DNA of 64,000 bases from Gonocerus acuteangulatus (GCA_946811695.1 OX328126.1:87214924-87278923); one strand, 5' to 3'. Positions 33,040-45,424 are shown, counted from the first letter of the stretch. Notes: generated by a model from the sequence alone, not told the origin. A program made the numbers and translations.

Positions 33040-33680
33040 TCACCGCACCCACCATCTCTATGTCCAATGAAATTTTATCCGCTATCGGCTCAGACATAAC
33101 TAAAGACCCTAAAATATTTTCCATATTTTGATATACCCAAATATTAACATATATGTAAAACAAAATAAATCATGCTAGACATTAAAACAATTTAAACCTA
33201 ATACATTCTCCACCGTTCTTGGTTTTTAACAATTCTGCACAGGTTCTTGGCGTCCTACACTACTGCTCCGTTCATGGCGTTTAACGGTTCTGCATCGTTC
33301 TTGGCGTTTAGCTTGGTGTTTAGCCCTCGCAAAAAGAGAGGCATGTGGAGACAATGGTCATCCATTCCTCATTGCCATAATTACAATTAATTTTTTTCTT
33401 TATTTTAATTTTTTTTTGTTATTATTTTTGTAATTCTGACCGCAAACTACAAATCATTCCCAAAGAAATTATCTTTGCAATAACATGGTGAAAAAATATG
33501 TGGATAAAGAAAAATGGATTGCAAATAAAAAAAATAGTACTCTTACGATCTTTTATTTTTTGCAAAGTAAAAAATAGTGAATTTTCCTAACAGAATAATA
33601 CATCACATGAAGAATATTAAAACTAGACATAAAATTTGTAAATTATAATAAAAGTAAAAAAAAAAAAATACTAAAAAACT
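33040..33680. other. Non-coding stretch, nothing recognised
   Basis: AT-rich sequence; no frame longer than noise. Confidence 0.45.
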
Positions 33681-33920
33681 TATAAGCAATCAAGGAATAG
33701 TTGGGATTCGGCTAGGAAAACATCAATACGATTTTTGTAAAAAATCTATATTCAGGACGTTTCGGCTACTCTTTGGTAGCCTTCGTCAGCAATGAAGGTG
33801 CCAGGAGGCAGAGAAAGGCCGAAGTTAACACTTAAGTAACCACAGTGAATATATATATGAATTTTCATATATACTTTCCCTGATTGCTTATCACCTCGCC
33901 GGGTAACTGTCTAACCTTCA
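33681..33920. mobile_element. Penelope-type terminal repeat copy
   Basis: It reads gttgggattcggctaggaaa and cgatttttgtaaaaaatcta before a hammerhead motif. The outer words ataagcaatcaagg (33682) and ccctgattgcttat (33880s) are inverted, so the copy has short inverted ends. Confidence 0.6.
33755..33789 (-). ncRNA. Hammerhead ribozyme motif
   Basis: On the - strand: CTGACGA, stem II ggctac/gtagcc with loop caaaga, then GAAACGTC. The core is complete. A variant of its 5' half is the seed of the 60-bp array at 62790-63450. Confidence 0.7.
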
Positions 33921-33978
33921 TAAAAAACTTACAGTACATGAATAGTCACGTGGCGGACAACAGTCATCCAGAAAAAAA

Positions 33979-35328
33979 AGTCCGTCACGCAGGAGCTGCA
34001 TAACTAAGCACTTTCCTTAAAATTTAGGTTGTGTAGACTGGTTTCCAGAACGATTTGCTTAAAATATCCTACATAAATAAAATAAAAACATGAATAGTTC
34101 TCTTTTAATTTTGTAATGAGTAACTGTTCAATTATTAATTTGCTTCCAGAGTTATGTTTACACATGGTACCTACTACACTACTTAATAAATACTAAAAAC
34201 TTCATATTTTCGTCTTTTGATCTGACGCAGGAACAGGATACAGTCCCTCTAGTGGGAGATAGCGCTCCTCGCGGCGGCCTTGCGAACCTACATCAGGCGG
34301 GCTATTGTATTGAAATATATTACAAAGTAAACCCCCCTTTCCGATAGACCGATTTAGATCATTTTTACAACACTTTTTTCCTTTGAGTTACCCATGACGT
34401 ATACCGCGTTTCGTTACAATACAGCAGAAATTATGACCGGTATGAGTATATTAGTAATTTGGATCCGGAGTAAACCCCCCCCCCCTCCTAATAAACCGAT
34501 TTAGTTTATTTTTACAACACATTTGTACCTGTAGATTACCACTACAAATACCGAGTTTCGTCAAAATATAACAAAAATCACGGCTGGTAGTGGCGAATTG
34601 GAATTGTGGGTCCGTAGTAACCCCCCCCCCCCCCCCCTCCTAATGAACCGATTTAGTTTTTTTTTTACAACACATTTTTACCTGTAGATTACCACTACGA
34701 ATACCGAGTCTCGTCGAAATATAATAAAAATCACGGCTGGTAGTGGAATTGGTATTGTGGGTACGAAGTAAACCCCCCCTCCTAATGAACCGATTTAGTT
34801 TTTTTTTACAACACATATTTACCTGTAGATTACCACTACGAATACCGAGTTTCGCCGAAATATACCAAAAATCACGGCTGGTAGGGGCGAATTGGTATTG
34901 TGGGTCCAGAGTAAACCCCCCCTCCTAATGAACCGATTTAGTTTTTTTTTACAACACATATTTACCTGTGGATTACCACTAAGAATACCGAGTTTCGTCG
35001 AAATATACCAAAAATCACGGCTGGTAGTTGCGAATTGGTATTGTGGGTCCGGAGTAAACCCCCCCCCCCCTCCTAATGAACCGATTTAGTTCATTTTTAT
35101 ATCTTACTTTTCTCTCAATATTACCACTACGAATACCAAGTTTCGTTGAAATATAACCAATATTACGGCTGACATCGTCAAATTAGTGTTTTGGGTTCGG
35201 GGTAAACCCCCCCTTCCGGTGGACCGATTTTCGTAGTTAACGAACTCGTTCAATCGTTTGCTAATTGAATGCTGTATACCAAGTTTCGTGACGAAAAAAC
35301 AAAAACTCTGACCGCTATCGTGTTAACA

Positions 35329-35386
<58 letters not shown>

Positions 35387-35493
35387 AACGGGGGTCATTT
35401 TCGGTGTCTTCTAGGTAGGATCGATAAAGATTTTCAAAAATTCCGTCATGAGTGCAACCTCAATAGCTACTTTCCTTCGGAGTAACGTGCTAA
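33979..35493 (+). mobile_element. Helitron-like family B, copy B2
   Basis: It begins agtccgtcacgcaggagctg and ends near gtgctaa (35487-35493), inverted relative to B1. It contains five or six units of the 147-bp poly-C tandem (34330-35230) and a (TA)n tract (35334-35383). Compared with B1, about 750 bp of LINE RNase H sequence is missing, and a short unrelated segment (34170-34230) stands at that point. Confidence 0.55.
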
Positions 35494-35499
35494 CAGCAC

Positions 35500-36075
35500 C
35501 TCTCTTCGCAGAAGGCAAAGGCTCCAGGCTCTGCCCTCTCGTCACTCCCGTATATGCATACATTGACCTTAGTATGTCCATGGATTGACGTTAAAGATTC
35601 TCTTCGGATTTGGCTAATTTGGAGAATCTTATTGAATGGCGCTAATCCTAAGACGGCAGGAATCCGCCAGAACCTGCACAAGAAGCTGGCGCAACGCCAG
35701 CTCGGGCGCCATTTAGCAAGGAGTATAGTGAAAATTGTTCAAACAATATATTTTTTAGATTTTGGCTCCTTAGCGGTAGGAGGGGGGGACTGTGATTTGT
35801 AGACGGGGGGTTACAGAAAAAGATCCCCCCCCCCAATCCTTGATTTAGTGTCTTGGCTCGAGTCCACAGTCTTCTTCATAACGTCCTGCTAGATACAGGA
35901 GGCACTGTCCGTATCTTTGCGGCGTCAGTCTCTCTCTTCTCATTCACTCCCGCCAAGATTTTGGCGGCAAACATTACATTTCACTACTAATCGATAGATT
36001 TCATTCACATGTCTATTAAGGCGGCTTTGTATTTGTCGAACTACAGATATAACTGCTTCATTCTACGTTATACCT
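35500..36075. other. Non-coding stretch between elements
   Basis: Two frames (35554, 35490) show no domain. A poly-G/C patch is present at 35785-35835. Confidence 0.45.
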
Positions 36076-36077
36076 TG

Positions 36078-36500
36078 CAGAGTTGGGTATAATCATAATC
36101 ATAATTACGATTACAATTATAATGACGGGAGCGATTCGGATTAGACTTGTAATCACACCTTTGATTATAATTACGCTCGCAATCACGACTGTAACGAATA
36201 CACTTTCTGCAATTTCAACCGTAATCACAGCTGCTTATATAATTACAATCCTATTCTCTGATCACAACTGTAATCATAACCTTTCTGTGATTACGAATGT
36301 AATGGCCAACGGCCATAGTCACGTTGAATGCACCGGTTCCCGTAGATCACCGAAGTTAAGCAACGTCAGTACCTGAATGGGCGACCGACTAAAAGGGTGG
36401 TAACCTGTAGATAGCCCGGCGCTGATAGCCAAATAGTTCATCCGCCGTTAAATAAATAAAAAAAAAAAAAAAAAAAAATCGAACGTAATCCTAATTACGA
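36078..36500 (+). mobile_element. hAT-like element end, interrupted by a 5S-type SINE
   Basis: cagagttgggtataatcata closely matches the terminus of the element at 32067, followed by (ATAATC)-like repeats. A SINE sits at 36305-36478 and similar sequence resumes at 36480 (aacgtaatcctaattacgag). The opposite terminus was not found. Confidence 0.55.
36305..36478 (+). mobile_element. 5S-rRNA-derived SINE (SINE3 type)
   Basis: The head gccaacggccatagtcacgt, the block gatcaccgaagttaagcaac, and cctgaatgggcgaccg match eukaryotic 5S rRNA in order, including its internal promoter boxes. It is followed by a non-5S body and the tail ggcgctgatagccaaatag, then poly-A. A possible imperfect target duplication is cgaatgtaat/cgaacgtaat. 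It is not a 5S gene: the 5S 3' half is replaced. Confidence 0.88.
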
Positions 36501-36896
36501 GTTAATTTTAGAATTCCTTTGTATTTGAATCGATCCATGCAAAAATAACTTCTGTCCAAAATCAGTAGTTTTGAGAAAACTATACTGAAGCCCTTTCTGC
36601 ATGGAATAATAAACTTAGGGCTATGTTTCTATGGAAACTATGTATTGGACTGAAATCCTTTTAACATAGAAATGTGTAGTTACCTTCAGAGACAATGAAT
36701 CCATCACTAATTTAACTTATGAAAAAATGGACTGAAGTCCTTTTTGGATGGATCGATTCTTTTAGTTAAATAGTTTCAAGGTGGTTTAAAAATTGTGGTA
36801 AATTTATTGAAACCATACATATTTCCAATAAATTACTAGATATTCATAAAACTTTGTCTCAAAATGTTCTCGGCCTAATATTTTTTTCTGCAACAG
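36501..36896. other. Putative 3'UTR intron end with acceptor at 36896
   Basis: AT-rich DNA ending in a polypyrimidine run (attttttttctgcaacag). No coding sequence seen. Confidence 0.4.
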
Positions 36897-38690
36897 GGAG
36901 GTGATGCGGACGAAAGAAAGGTCCAGCGGCAGTATCCTACTGGGCCAACAAGGTGCTGAATCTCAAGGACATTATCTCCTGTGAAAAAGGACATTTACAA
37001 CCCTAGTTACACGACATTTACCTTAGTTACAGGAGATCTACCTTAGTTACAGGAAATTTCCTACCCTAGTTACAAGAAATTATTTATTAGTTGCTATACA
37101 TCAAACCTAGTTAGAGAGCATTTTCTAAACTAGTTACAGTACTAGTTATTGTACAGGAAATCTACCCTAGTTACACGACACCTACCCTAGTTACAGGACA
37201 TCTACCCTAGTTACAGGACATCTTCCCTAGTTACATGAAATTCTCTGCCCTAGTTTCAGGACGTCTACTCTAGTTACAAAACATCTAACCTAGTTACGGG
37301 ACACCTACCCTAGTTACAGGACATCTACCCTAGTTACAGGACATCTACTCTAGATACAGGACTTCTACCCTCGTTGCAGGACGTCGACCCTAGTTACAGG
37401 ACATCTACCCTACTTACAGGACATCTACCCTAGTTACAGGACAACTACCCTAGTTACAGGACATCTACTCTAGATACAGGACTTCTACCCTCGTTGCAGG
37501 ACGTCGACCCTAGTAACCGGAAACCTATCCTAGTTACAGGAAATTCTCTACTACCCTAGTTACAGGTGTTCTATCCTAGTTACAGGACATCTACCCTAGT
37601 TACAGGACATCTGCCCTAGTTACCGGACATCTATCCTACTTACAGGGCCTAGTTACAGAAATTCTCTACCCTAGTTACAGGATATCTACCCTAGTTACAG
37701 GACATCTACCGTAGTTGCAGAACACCAGCCCTAGTTACAGGACACCAGCCTTAGTTACAGGACATGTGCCCTAGTTACCGGACATCTACCCTAGTTACAG
37801 GTCATCAACCCTAGTTACAGAAATTCTCTACCCCAGTTACAGGACATCTACCCTAGTCACAGGACACCAGCCCTAGTTACAGGACACCAGCCCTAGTTAC
37901 AGGACATCTACCCTAGTTACAGGGCATCAACCCTAGTTACAGAAATTATCTACCCTAGTTACAGGACATCTACCGTCGCTACAGGAAATTCTCTACTCTA
38001 CTACAGGACATCAACCCTAGTTACAGAAATTCTCTACCCTACTTACAGGACATGTACCATCGTTACAGGACACCAGCCCTAGTTACAGGACATCTACCCT
38101 AGTTACAGGGCATTAACCCTAGTTACAGAAATTCTCTACCCTACTTACAGGACATCTACCCTAGTTACAGGACATCAACCCTAGTTACAGAAATTCTCTA
38201 CCCTACTTACAGGACATCTACCATCGTTACAGGAAATTCTCTACCCTACTTACAGGACATCTACCCTAGTTACAGGACATCAACCCTAGTTACAGAAATT
38301 CTCTACCCTACTTACAGGACATCTACCGTCGCTACAGGAAATTCTCTACCCTACTTACAGGACATCTACCCTAGTTACAGGACACCAGCCCTACTTACAG
38401 GACATCTACCATCGTTACAGGAAATTCTGGCACACAGGAAATTTTCTGTCCTCTCTTTGTGTCTAAATGTGTTTTAGTAATAAGCCTCTTGTGACTGGAT
38501 CTGTGCTATATAAGAATGTTAGATTTAATATAATGTTTTTTTGTAAATAACCAATGCATATAAGGGTGATTCTCGTTCTAGAAGCTTCGGATCTAGTCCT
38601 TTTTTACAGCTTCTATATAATCAGTTTTCGACCTTCTGCTATATGATAAGGGAATATTTCAATAAAATAAAACATGAAACATGTCATTAT
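36897..38690 (+). other. Slc9b: Candidate 3'UTR exon of the antiporter gene
   Basis: It follows a good acceptor and is oriented with the antiporter. Frames are closed. The first 90 bp are complex sequence, then the 20-bp minisatellite fills 36990-38430. A polyadenylation signal, AATAAA, is at 38661-38666. Transcript evidence would be needed; the link rests on the donor at 29982 and the acceptor here. Confidence 0.4.
36990..38430. repeat. 20-bp minisatellite, about 70 copies
   Basis: The unit is tctaccctagttacaggaca with common variants gaaattctctaccctagtta and caccagccctagttacagga. The mixture of unit lengths gives higher-order blocks (for example cctagttacagaaattctct repeated from 37920 to 38420). 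Confidence 0.95.
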
Positions 38691-39733
38691 CACTTCCACG
38701 CTGACATTTTCACACTTTTAAACTTTTGTTCAGACTAACAGCTGGTTGTCAGAGAAGGATTCAAGTATTATTGTTAACTATGAAAAGTTATGTAAATGCA
38801 ATCAAAACTATCAACATTGCATATAATCTGAGAACCAACCAGACATTTTATTTATGTGTGGATAATTAGTTTTTATTTCCTATGATAGTTTGGCGAAATA
38901 CTGGTTTCACAAAAGTGCCTTATGCAACATATAGTGTCGGACTTTTATGTACTACATTAAAAGTACCTTCAAGTTTTATAGAAAGACAATTTTTAACATT
39001 TAAAGATAATTCTACATTATAATTTAAGAGAAACATGTCAATATCAATAAAACATCATTGTAAAATACTCTACACACTAGTTGTGTGTAAACCAAAAAAG
39101 GTTTAAGCGAATAAAAGAATTAACAAGCTCAAATAATAACCCTCGCTTATTATATCAATGAAATTAATTACTGTTATTGAATAATATCTAAAAGCTAGTA
39201 TTACATATTTTTCAAAGTATATATTGTACACTCCATAGTACTGTATTTGTAAAAAAAATACAATGATATTTTATTATTTTTACTACGATGTATTATTAAC
39301 TGCATAATGACAGAGTATGTTTCATTCAATAAATAAATGGTACATCGCATTGTAATATAAGTTCATTTTATACAATATATAATACACTTCTTAATGATGC
39401 GTATACATTATACACTGCACACCCTATACTATAGTATTTTATAGTATTGTATGTAGGTAATAAAGAATAATTGTATTATACGCCGCATTCGGTTGTATTT
39501 TCTGTAATATATTATACATAGTGTAGTAATGTAGAATTATTTATAAAATATTTTGTTTTTATACATTTTCCATATTCATTTGACGATTTCTTGTTCAAAT
39601 TTAAATATATTTCTTGCTGAAAGAAATATATAAATATATACTAATTGAATTTTGTTTATTTCTGTATGTCAATATTTCTTCAGGAATTGTATTTTTCAGC
39701 CTGAATTCTACCAGATTGTATATAATAAATCGA
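38691..39733. other. AT-rich non-coding DNA
   Basis: No genes, tandem repeats or known elements were recognised. Confidence 0.45.
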
Positions 39734-40464
39734 AATGGTAAAAATGAAGTTTCACGCCCTCAAAATCGATTTCTTTCAAATTTTGTACAATAACGTATTT
39801 TCATGCACTAAACACGAATACGTTAAAAAAAGCCTTCGCATTTAACTAGGAAAGAAGTTATTAAGCACTAAAGTTCACTGTTATGGGGGTTATGAGAGCT
39901 AATGTAAACAACTTTTGTGACGACTTTAAGGCATACATGCTATGCGTTTCCGCTCGCTCAAGAAGATAACAAAACCCCAGTCAATCCAACTCACTAAAAT
40001 TAATAGAATTCTAATAGAATATAATATTAAGCACTAAAGTTCACTGTTAGGAAGGTTATAAAACTAGGCGTCATCGGCGTATTTGTAAACACGCACATGC
40101 GCAGATATGTAACATTGGGAAATAGAGAACTCTCATTTGAAATGTTCAGAAACCATTTATTCAAAAATATTGTTAATTTTAAGGGCATCCGCACCCGTCG
40201 TCACCTGTCGCTTAAGGGCATACGTGCTATGCGTTTCCGCTCGCTACGCCCGCTCAAGAAGATAACAAAACCCCAGTCAATCCAACTCGCTAAAATTAAT
40301 TGAATTCTATTAATTATTCTATTAACTTTAGTGCTTAAAAACTTCTTTCCTAGTTAAATGCGAAGGTTTTTATTGACGTATTCGTGTTTAGTGCATCAAA
40401 ATACGTTATTGTACAAAATTTGAAAGAAATCGGTTTTGAGGGCATGAAACTTCATTTTTACCAT
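39734..40464. mobile_element. Foldback element, 731 bp
   Basis: Ends atggtaaaaatgaagtttca and tgaaacttcatttttaccat are inverted repeats, and the arms extend about 150 bp (39734-39880, 40310-40464). A directly repeated internal block (gctatgcgtttccgctcgct at 39936 and 40228) suggests an internal duplication. No transposase. Possible short target duplication tcga. Confidence 0.75.
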
Positions 40465-40744
40465 CGAAAGTTATACCAAATCAGTTATGAAATCCATGAA
40501 TTATAAACAAAAATTAAGTATTATTAATGTAATAAATTTGAATAGACTTTTAATGATTTTGATACTGCTTGTGGAGGCATAGCAAAGGTTTTATAATTTA
40601 AAATATGTTTCATTAACGTCAATTGTGGCTTTATATTCTCAGTTCTTAATTTAGAGAATTTTGGTATATTTTTTTCTTTCTTTTAAGTCTCATTGACATC
40701 AAGGCTAGGAAGGCAAGGAAGGCTATCTATACGTTGTCACCTTT

Positions 40745-40746
<2 letters not shown>

Positions 40747-40827
<81 letters not shown>
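40747..40827. repeat. (TA)n microsatellite
   Basis: Pure alternating TA run of about 80 bp. Confidence 0.95.
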
Positions 40828-40828
<1 letters not shown>

Positions 40829-41167
40829 CAATTCATTTACTAAATCCATCTGGAAATCTAGAAAAAGCCTCCAAAGCAGTTACATATGTTAGAATAAAGA
40901 CATTTTGTTAAGAATGTATTTATTGTAATTTAGACTGTTTATTATTAAGGAATTTTAACATTTCTACGGTGTTACCATAATGTATTTTATATTTGTAGTT
41001 CTTAACTTAGTTGATAATTTATATAGACTAGACTAGATGTTTAGTATTCTGCTAACATCAACTGATTCTACCATGTTGTCAATTTGTGATGTGTCATCTC
41101 GGTGATGGATGCTCAAATATGTAAATAAAAGTCTTATAACACTTTCTGGAATTATCTGATATTTTTT

Positions 41168-41345
41168 TGTGTGTGTGTGTGTGTGTGCGTGTGTTCAACG
41201 GTGTATCAACTATTGGGCCATTATAGCGCGGCTGTTTGCAGGTAGCCACCCTTTAATAATGCCAACAGCACGTGGTCGGTCACCCATTCAGGTACTGGCC
41301 AAGCCCGACGTTTCTTAACTTCGGTTCAACGTGGCTTTTGTCGGT
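41168..41345 (-). mobile_element. 5S-derived SINE, diverged, after a (GT)n run
   Basis: On the - strand, fragments of the 5S block (gaagttaagaaacgtcgggc, cctgaatgggtgaccgacc) are followed by the shared SINE tail near 41195-41235. A (GT)n tract occupies 41168-41195. The 5' end is truncated or rearranged. Confidence 0.75.
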
Positions 41346-41794
41346 GGCTAATTATCTCTTATTGTTCCTAAAATTATTAACCCAAGTCTCTTGTTATTTG
41401 CCAATGTGTTTCGAGGGACCGCACATTTCAATGTACTCACTCCTAAGGCGACGATGTCCTATAACCTTGTTTAGGTAGACGGAAATTTCAATTCCGCATC
41501 CGAAAAATATTTAGGGAAACATTACGAACAGTTCCACCATATGCGAAGTCTCATTTCAAAGAACAACACGATACGTGAAACTTTAAAAAAAAAACTGATT
41601 ATTTCTCGTTTGAGACTAGGGAAGGGGTCAGTCCATATCAGATCATCCAGTCCATGAAACCCATGTCCTCAGAATTGCCTGAAACTTTTTTTATTTGTTG
41701 AACTGGTCATTCTAATGATATATTCCAAATTTTAATTAGATATCTAAAATACTTTTTGAGTTAAGGATTTTTAAAGTTGCCTATAAAACTTGTT

Positions 41795-43290
41795 TTAGCG
41801 CGGTTCCTCCCTCCCCCATAGGGAGGAACCCCGCTTATAGGGTTGATACAATGAAACAATCCGGAAGTGCCGACTAGAAAATTTCGCGTTTCAGAACCCC
41901 TAGAGACCGAAAATAACGGTGGTTCAAATTTGTATATATATATATGTATATATTTATTTATATATATATATATTTGTCTGTTCGCTCTCTAGATAGAAGA
42001 CGAATGGTCCGATTTTGATGAAATTTGGTACAAAAATCCTTCGTCCAATTTGAAAGGTCAAGTTCGTTAACCAGCAAAATCCGCCTACTGGAAGATGGCG
42101 TTTGGGGCGAAATTCGCGCAAAAAAAATCGTAACGCTTACGTTTTTGAGTTCATAAGCTTCTAAGTACTCGTTTTATATGACTCCTGGGCTAGGAAAACG
42201 AATGAAACCATTTTCAAGGCGATAGCTTTAACCGTTTTCGAGAAAATTGGAAAAATATTTTTTGAATACAGTTTTTGGTTTGGGTACTTAGAATCATGGG
42301 ATTCAGTTGAAACATTTTCTGCATGTTCTACAATCATCAAAACTAATATGTTGAAATTTTGGTTACGTTTGGAGTTAAGGAAGGGTTAGAATAAAATATT
42401 TTATTAACAGACATAAAAAGTTTTAGTAACTTTGTTTACTTTCCTTAATATCTCGAAAAAGTTTGAAAATCTTGGTAAACGGAAGAGTACCAGTAGAAAG
42501 CTTATTAAATGTTCTAAGAAAAAGGTTCTAATAAAAGTTTTGATTAGGCGATGTCAATCGGAGAAATAAGAGCTTAAATCTTTAAAGTAATTGATTTCGC
42601 TTATTCGAACTGTTCTTTTTGTCTGTTTTTTATTCCTTGTTATTTTTTAATTGCTTATTGTTGGATAATGTATTTGAAAATAAAACAGGTTAAGAAAAAT
42701 AAGAAAAACAATTTAATGTTAGTGATATGGATTTCCAAGATATATAGCTTTTCAGCTGCCTAGCGTCCTTCCTAGGGAGGGTTGTTTGTCTTTGATTTTG
42801 GTACTTAGAATTATGGGATACAGTTGAAACATTTTCTGCATGTTCGAGTTTCATCAACACTAATATGTTGAAATTTTTGTTACATTTAGAGTAAAGGAAG
42901 GGTTAGAATAACATATTTTATTAACAGACATAAAAAGTTTTAGTAACTTTGTTTACTTTCCTTAATATCTCGAAAAAGGTTGAGAATCTTGGTAAACGGA
43001 AGAATACCATTAGAAAGCTTATTAAATGTTCTAAAAAAAGGGTTCTAATGAAAGTTTTGATTAGGCGATGTCAATCGGAGAAATAAGAGCTTAAAACTTT
43101 AAAGTAATTGATTTCGCTTATTCGAACTGTTCTTTTTGTCTGTTTTTTATTCCTTGTTATTTTTTAATTGCTTATTGTTGGATAATGTATTTGAAAACAA
43201 AACTGGTTAAGTAAAATAACAAAAACAATTTATTGTTAGAAATATAGATTTCCAAGATTCCAAGACCTTGTCACTAGCGGGTCTGTTTCT
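41795..43290 (-). mobile_element. Helitron-like family A copies on the - strand
   Basis: On the - strand it ends with the hairpin gggttcctccct...gggaggaacc, then GCG and CTAA (41795-41798), with a short (TA)n tract at 41935-41972. The repeat words of the 25.8-28.6 kb cluster recur in the same order at least twice, so two partial copies lie head to tail. Confidence 0.6.
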
Positions 43291-43419
43291 AGTGTAGCGG
43301 ACCCTTCCAGGTAAGATTGTATCATGACCTTTCAAGACTTTACTACTCACAGGAATGGCGTTAGTGACCTTAAGGGTTGACACGCCATTATAATAATTAA
43401 TTTTAAAAAAAAGACTGGT

Positions 43420-43530
43420 GGAACCAAAATAATAACTGCTTCTATTTTAATCTTTCCAAATTAGACTAGTGATATGAACGGAACCGCGCTAAGATGATGC
43501 AGTCCTGCGAGACGGACTTTTTGCTTTTAC
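43420..43530 (-). mobile_element. Terminal fragment with ttagcgcgg...agtccg
   Basis: gaaccgcgctaagatgatgc and agtcctgcgagacggact match, inverted, the sequences near 25888 and 30040. The agtcc...ggact palindrome could form a small hairpin. Confidence 0.5.
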
Positions 43531-43918
43531 TGACGATTTAAGTCAAAGCGACTTTCATTTACTAAAAAAATCATTACTCTGTTAATGTTAATGATATCTC
43601 AATGGGATTTTCACCAAAATGGTCACAATAATAATTTGAATATGGGAAAAACATATTTACTATCTCTTATGTTTCTGGTTGCTAAGTATATTTATTTAAA
43701 AACAAAATTTTAATTTAAAATAAATTAAAAACATAAAAATGTCAAAAATCGATAAAAATATAAGGCGCTCCATAGAATCAAGTTCTTTTTTCATGGATAC
43801 ATTCTTAAAAGTATAAACTATTAGATTTTAATAGAAAAACTCTGGGATTTTGCTGTTAAGTATTCTTAAATCAATAAAATAATATAAATTCCTTTTTTTT
43901 AAAATAATTACCTACTTA
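43531..43918. other. AT-rich non-coding DNA
   Basis: Nothing recognised. Confidence 0.45.
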
Positions 43919-44052
43919 AACGTCGGGCGTGGTCAGTACCTGAATGGATGACCGACTATGTGCTGTTGGCATTATAAAAGGGTGGTGATCTGTAAATAGC
44001 CCGGCGCTAATAGCCAAATAGTTGATGCGCGGTAAAATAAAAAATAAAAAAT
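43919..44052 (+). mobile_element. 5S-derived SINE, 5'-truncated
   Basis: It starts inside the 5S block (aacgtcgggcgtggtcagta, gaatggatgaccgac), then the body and tail ggcgctaatagccaaatag, then A-rich sequence. Confidence 0.85.
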
Positions 44053-44099
44053 TACTTCTGAAATTAATTATCCAGAAATAAAAACTGTGATGGTGTTTT

Positions 44100-44425
44100 C
44101 TGCTACCAGTCAGGCCACGAGGGCAGATACAATAGAGGTATCTGATTCATGACCATACGGCACACTAGGGAGATAGTGTGGTCAGTATTACGCTCCGGCT
44201 GCCTGATTTTCCCCTTGGCTGCTTCGACGCTAGAGTCATTAGCACCCAAGGTACCCATTATTAAATTAATTAAAGGCTGCGTTGGCCTAGGGACGGTCAG
44301 GGAGGCCGAATTCAACCCTTGAACGAAGACACTAGAAGAAAAAATCTTCAGTGCTTGCTCGGGATTTGAACTCAGGCCTCCAGCTTATTAGTCCAGTGCT
44401 CAACCACTGAGCTAACCTCGCCCCC
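44100..44425 (-). mobile_element. tRNA-Ile-like SINE, a third SINE type
   Basis: On the - strand the head reads gaggttagctcagtggttga, the anticodon loop ctaataa (AAT, as in tRNA-Ile), and the B box gagttcaaatccc. About 240 bp of unrelated body follows, with tgctaatgactctagcgtcg. The tail differs from that of the other SINEs. Stem mismatches and the long body exclude a functional tRNA. Confidence 0.75.
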
Positions 44426-45424
44426 AATTCTTAGCCAAAGCTGAGGCTAAAAACGTTTTAAACCTTCTAGTGATAAAATTATTACAGAGAGAATTTTTCC
44501 CACCAATTTCTAGAACGGGGAATATATTCTTAAATTGTTTTTAGCCGTACCTTTAGCTATGAATTGATAAATATTAAAAACTATCACCCTTGCTGTATCT
44601 CTTAAAACCTTCCCTGGTCCTCGTCGAGGCATAATAATTTTTTATTGAATTGAATTCAAATGCAAATGGCGGAACCGTAGGGAATATTTCCCTCCGAATT
44701 TCGCCCATGCGGGATTAAAACTGTTCCACCCAACTGAACGGGCTATAAATGTTTTCTCCCAATAAAATCTCGGCCGGACACAAACCGAGGGACAGCTCAA
44801 TATAATTTTATTAATAACGGACGTATAATATAACTTAATTAGTATATAAATTTTAGGTTATCGTAAAACATAAGTTATACAGTTTTGTTGGAATGTGTGG
44901 GCACGACACGTGCTAAGTAACATTTTCCTTAATTTGAGGAAAATGTCTGATTGTGGAATGTCTGGAAAGGCTATTACTTACGGAATAATTTCCTTGTGAA
45001 GAGTCCGATAGATATTAAACATCATTAGCTTTATGATGAATTAGGCTCATCATGGAAGGATAAAGGCACGCCTAGAGCAACCTAATCCTGAATAGGAATT
45101 ACTTTATACAAAATTAGGCAAAGACCTTCAAAGCGGGGTCTTGTTACTCGTCTCTTGATGGAAAACAGTTTCAAACATAAACACTATTCAACTAGTCACT
45201 TAGAATAATTGGCCTGTAGCTATAACGTCATTTTTATTAATTTAGTTATTCCAGCAATAAGGGAGTAGTTTCCGCTGCAAAACACTCTAGTGAATTAAGT
45301 ACAATGATTTCTTCATTCTTTTAACTGATTGTTCATGAAATCTCGTGGAAAGATCAATCGTTCGAGCTCGCCAGGATATTTCCTGTACTTGTGCTTCTAG
45401 ATCGTCAAATCATTCTTCGGTTAT
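44426..45424. other. Non-coding intergenic DNA
   Basis: No gene, RNA or tandem structure was recognised. Confidence 0.45.

Noticed and set aside
36305..36410. Functional 5S rRNA gene
   Set aside because: The 5S similarity stops in the 3' half, which is replaced by a SINE body and tail.
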